From assembly GCF_900113945.1 (NCBI RefSeq), contig NZ_FORG01000009.1, forward strand, positions 1 through 64,000: a stretch of DNA of 64,000 nucleotides, in the 5' to 3' direction. This stretch comes from Xenorhabdus mauleonii (GTDB lineage Bacteria; Pseudomonadota; Gammaproteobacteria; Enterobacterales; Enterobacteriaceae). A program made the translations under genes and the position numbers. Of the stretch, positions 63,795-64,000 are shown piece after piece. The notes under the pieces are model-generated. The model did no database searches. It was not told the DNA's origin and saw nothing but the letters and a program-made list of their open reading frames with translations. Each line of letters starts with the position of its first letter. Position 1 is the stretch's first letter.

Positions 63795-64000
63795 GCAACT
63801 CCTAATATCAAGCTGGTATTGTTTCCACCAAAAGCAAAAGAATTTGACATGATAATGGGTTTTTCCAAGCGTTTGGGTTGAGTTAACAGGCCACAGCCCG
63901 GCAATGAACTGTCTATTCGTGAGTGCGAAAAATCTTGGGCTGGCAGGGGAAGATTGCGTGTGAGCATCAACCAGCACAGCCCGGCTTCACATGCACCGGC
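63791..64000 (-). CDS. beta-ketoacyl-ACP synthase (ApeO-like), C-terminal part, cut by the window edge
   Basis: Only the last 69 codons are present; the 5' part lies beyond the right edge. The frame ends IIMSNSFAFGGNNTSLILGVA, the standard KS C terminus with the SFAFGGNN motif that shapes the active site. Its TGA overlaps the dehydratase ATG. In aryl polyene clusters this KS (ApeO) pairs with the chain-length factor, so more of the cluster should continue to the right. Confidence 0.8.
   Translation of the reverse strand, partial: AGACEAGLCWLMLTRNLPLPAQDFSHSRIDSSLPGCGLLTQPKRLEKPIIMSNSFAFGGNNTSLILGVA

Overview
The window looks like a chromosome segment of an entomopathogenic Morganellaceae, most likely Xenorhabdus (or close to Photorhabdus). 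Housekeeping proteins are close to their E. coli counterparts in length and motifs, the DNA is moderately AT-rich with very AT-rich accessory parts, 126-bp-type ERIC repeats are present, and an MR/P-type fimbrial operon and an aryl-polyene-type gene set are found. The genus call is inference from gene content; no rRNA or other taxonomic marker is present.

Layout. (1) 1-9.9 kb: a small secreted protein, then gltD and gltB (glutamate synthase, minus strand) divergent from arcB, with a repeat-rich, CRP/FNR-like regulatory interval between them. (2) 10-16.8 kb: elbB-mtgA facing the lpoA-yraN-diaA-dolP operon, divergent rsmI, then an ERIC element directly against the rnpB promoter, and rnpB. (3) 17.7-24.3 kb: a chaperone-usher fimbrial operon (major pilin, minor pilin, usher, chaperone, minor pilin) with a two-domain tip-adhesin candidate on the opposite strand, convergent with it. 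(4) 24.7-34 kb: yhaJ, yqjF, yqjK-E-D, yqjA, sstT, fadH and a DUF535 (VirK/YbjX) protein. (5) 34-38 kb: a GNAT acetyltransferase downstream of an unrecognised 452-aa protein with a DHH-like motif, and a YcaD-type MFS protein. (6) 38.2-43.7 kb: allophanate hydrolase and a 1234-aa urea carboxylase overlapping by 8 nt, together a urea amidolyase pathway. (7) 43.8-59.3 kb: a phage contractile-tail locus. (8) 59.3-64 kb: an MFS drug-type exporter and the end of an aryl-polyene-type fatty acid/polyketide set (KS, dehydratase, ketoreductase, KS), running off the right edge.

The most interesting part is region 7. It carries an Ogr/Delta-type activator, a tail-completion candidate, sheath, tube, tail assembly chaperone, tape measure, baseplate proteins, fibre, fibre chaperone and a hub-spike fusion. 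It has no terminase, portal, capsid, integrase or recognisable lysis gene in the window. The spike protein ends in a small extra domain and is followed at once by a DUF6402-like protein and then a small membrane protein whose reading frame is split at an A-run. I read this as an R-type tailocin or tail-only defective prophage carrying a T6SS-like cargo effector with an immunity candidate. The tail assembly chaperone contains a textbook A AAA AAC -1 frameshift heptamer that opens into a 64-codon extension ending on the tape-measure start.

ERIC-type repeats occur four times in unusual settings: abutting rnpB, upstream of the sheath gene as a 186-bp form with three inner hairpins, as a 95-bp palindrome inside a small tail-locus ORF, and as a canonical 126-bp copy near the aryl-polyene genes.
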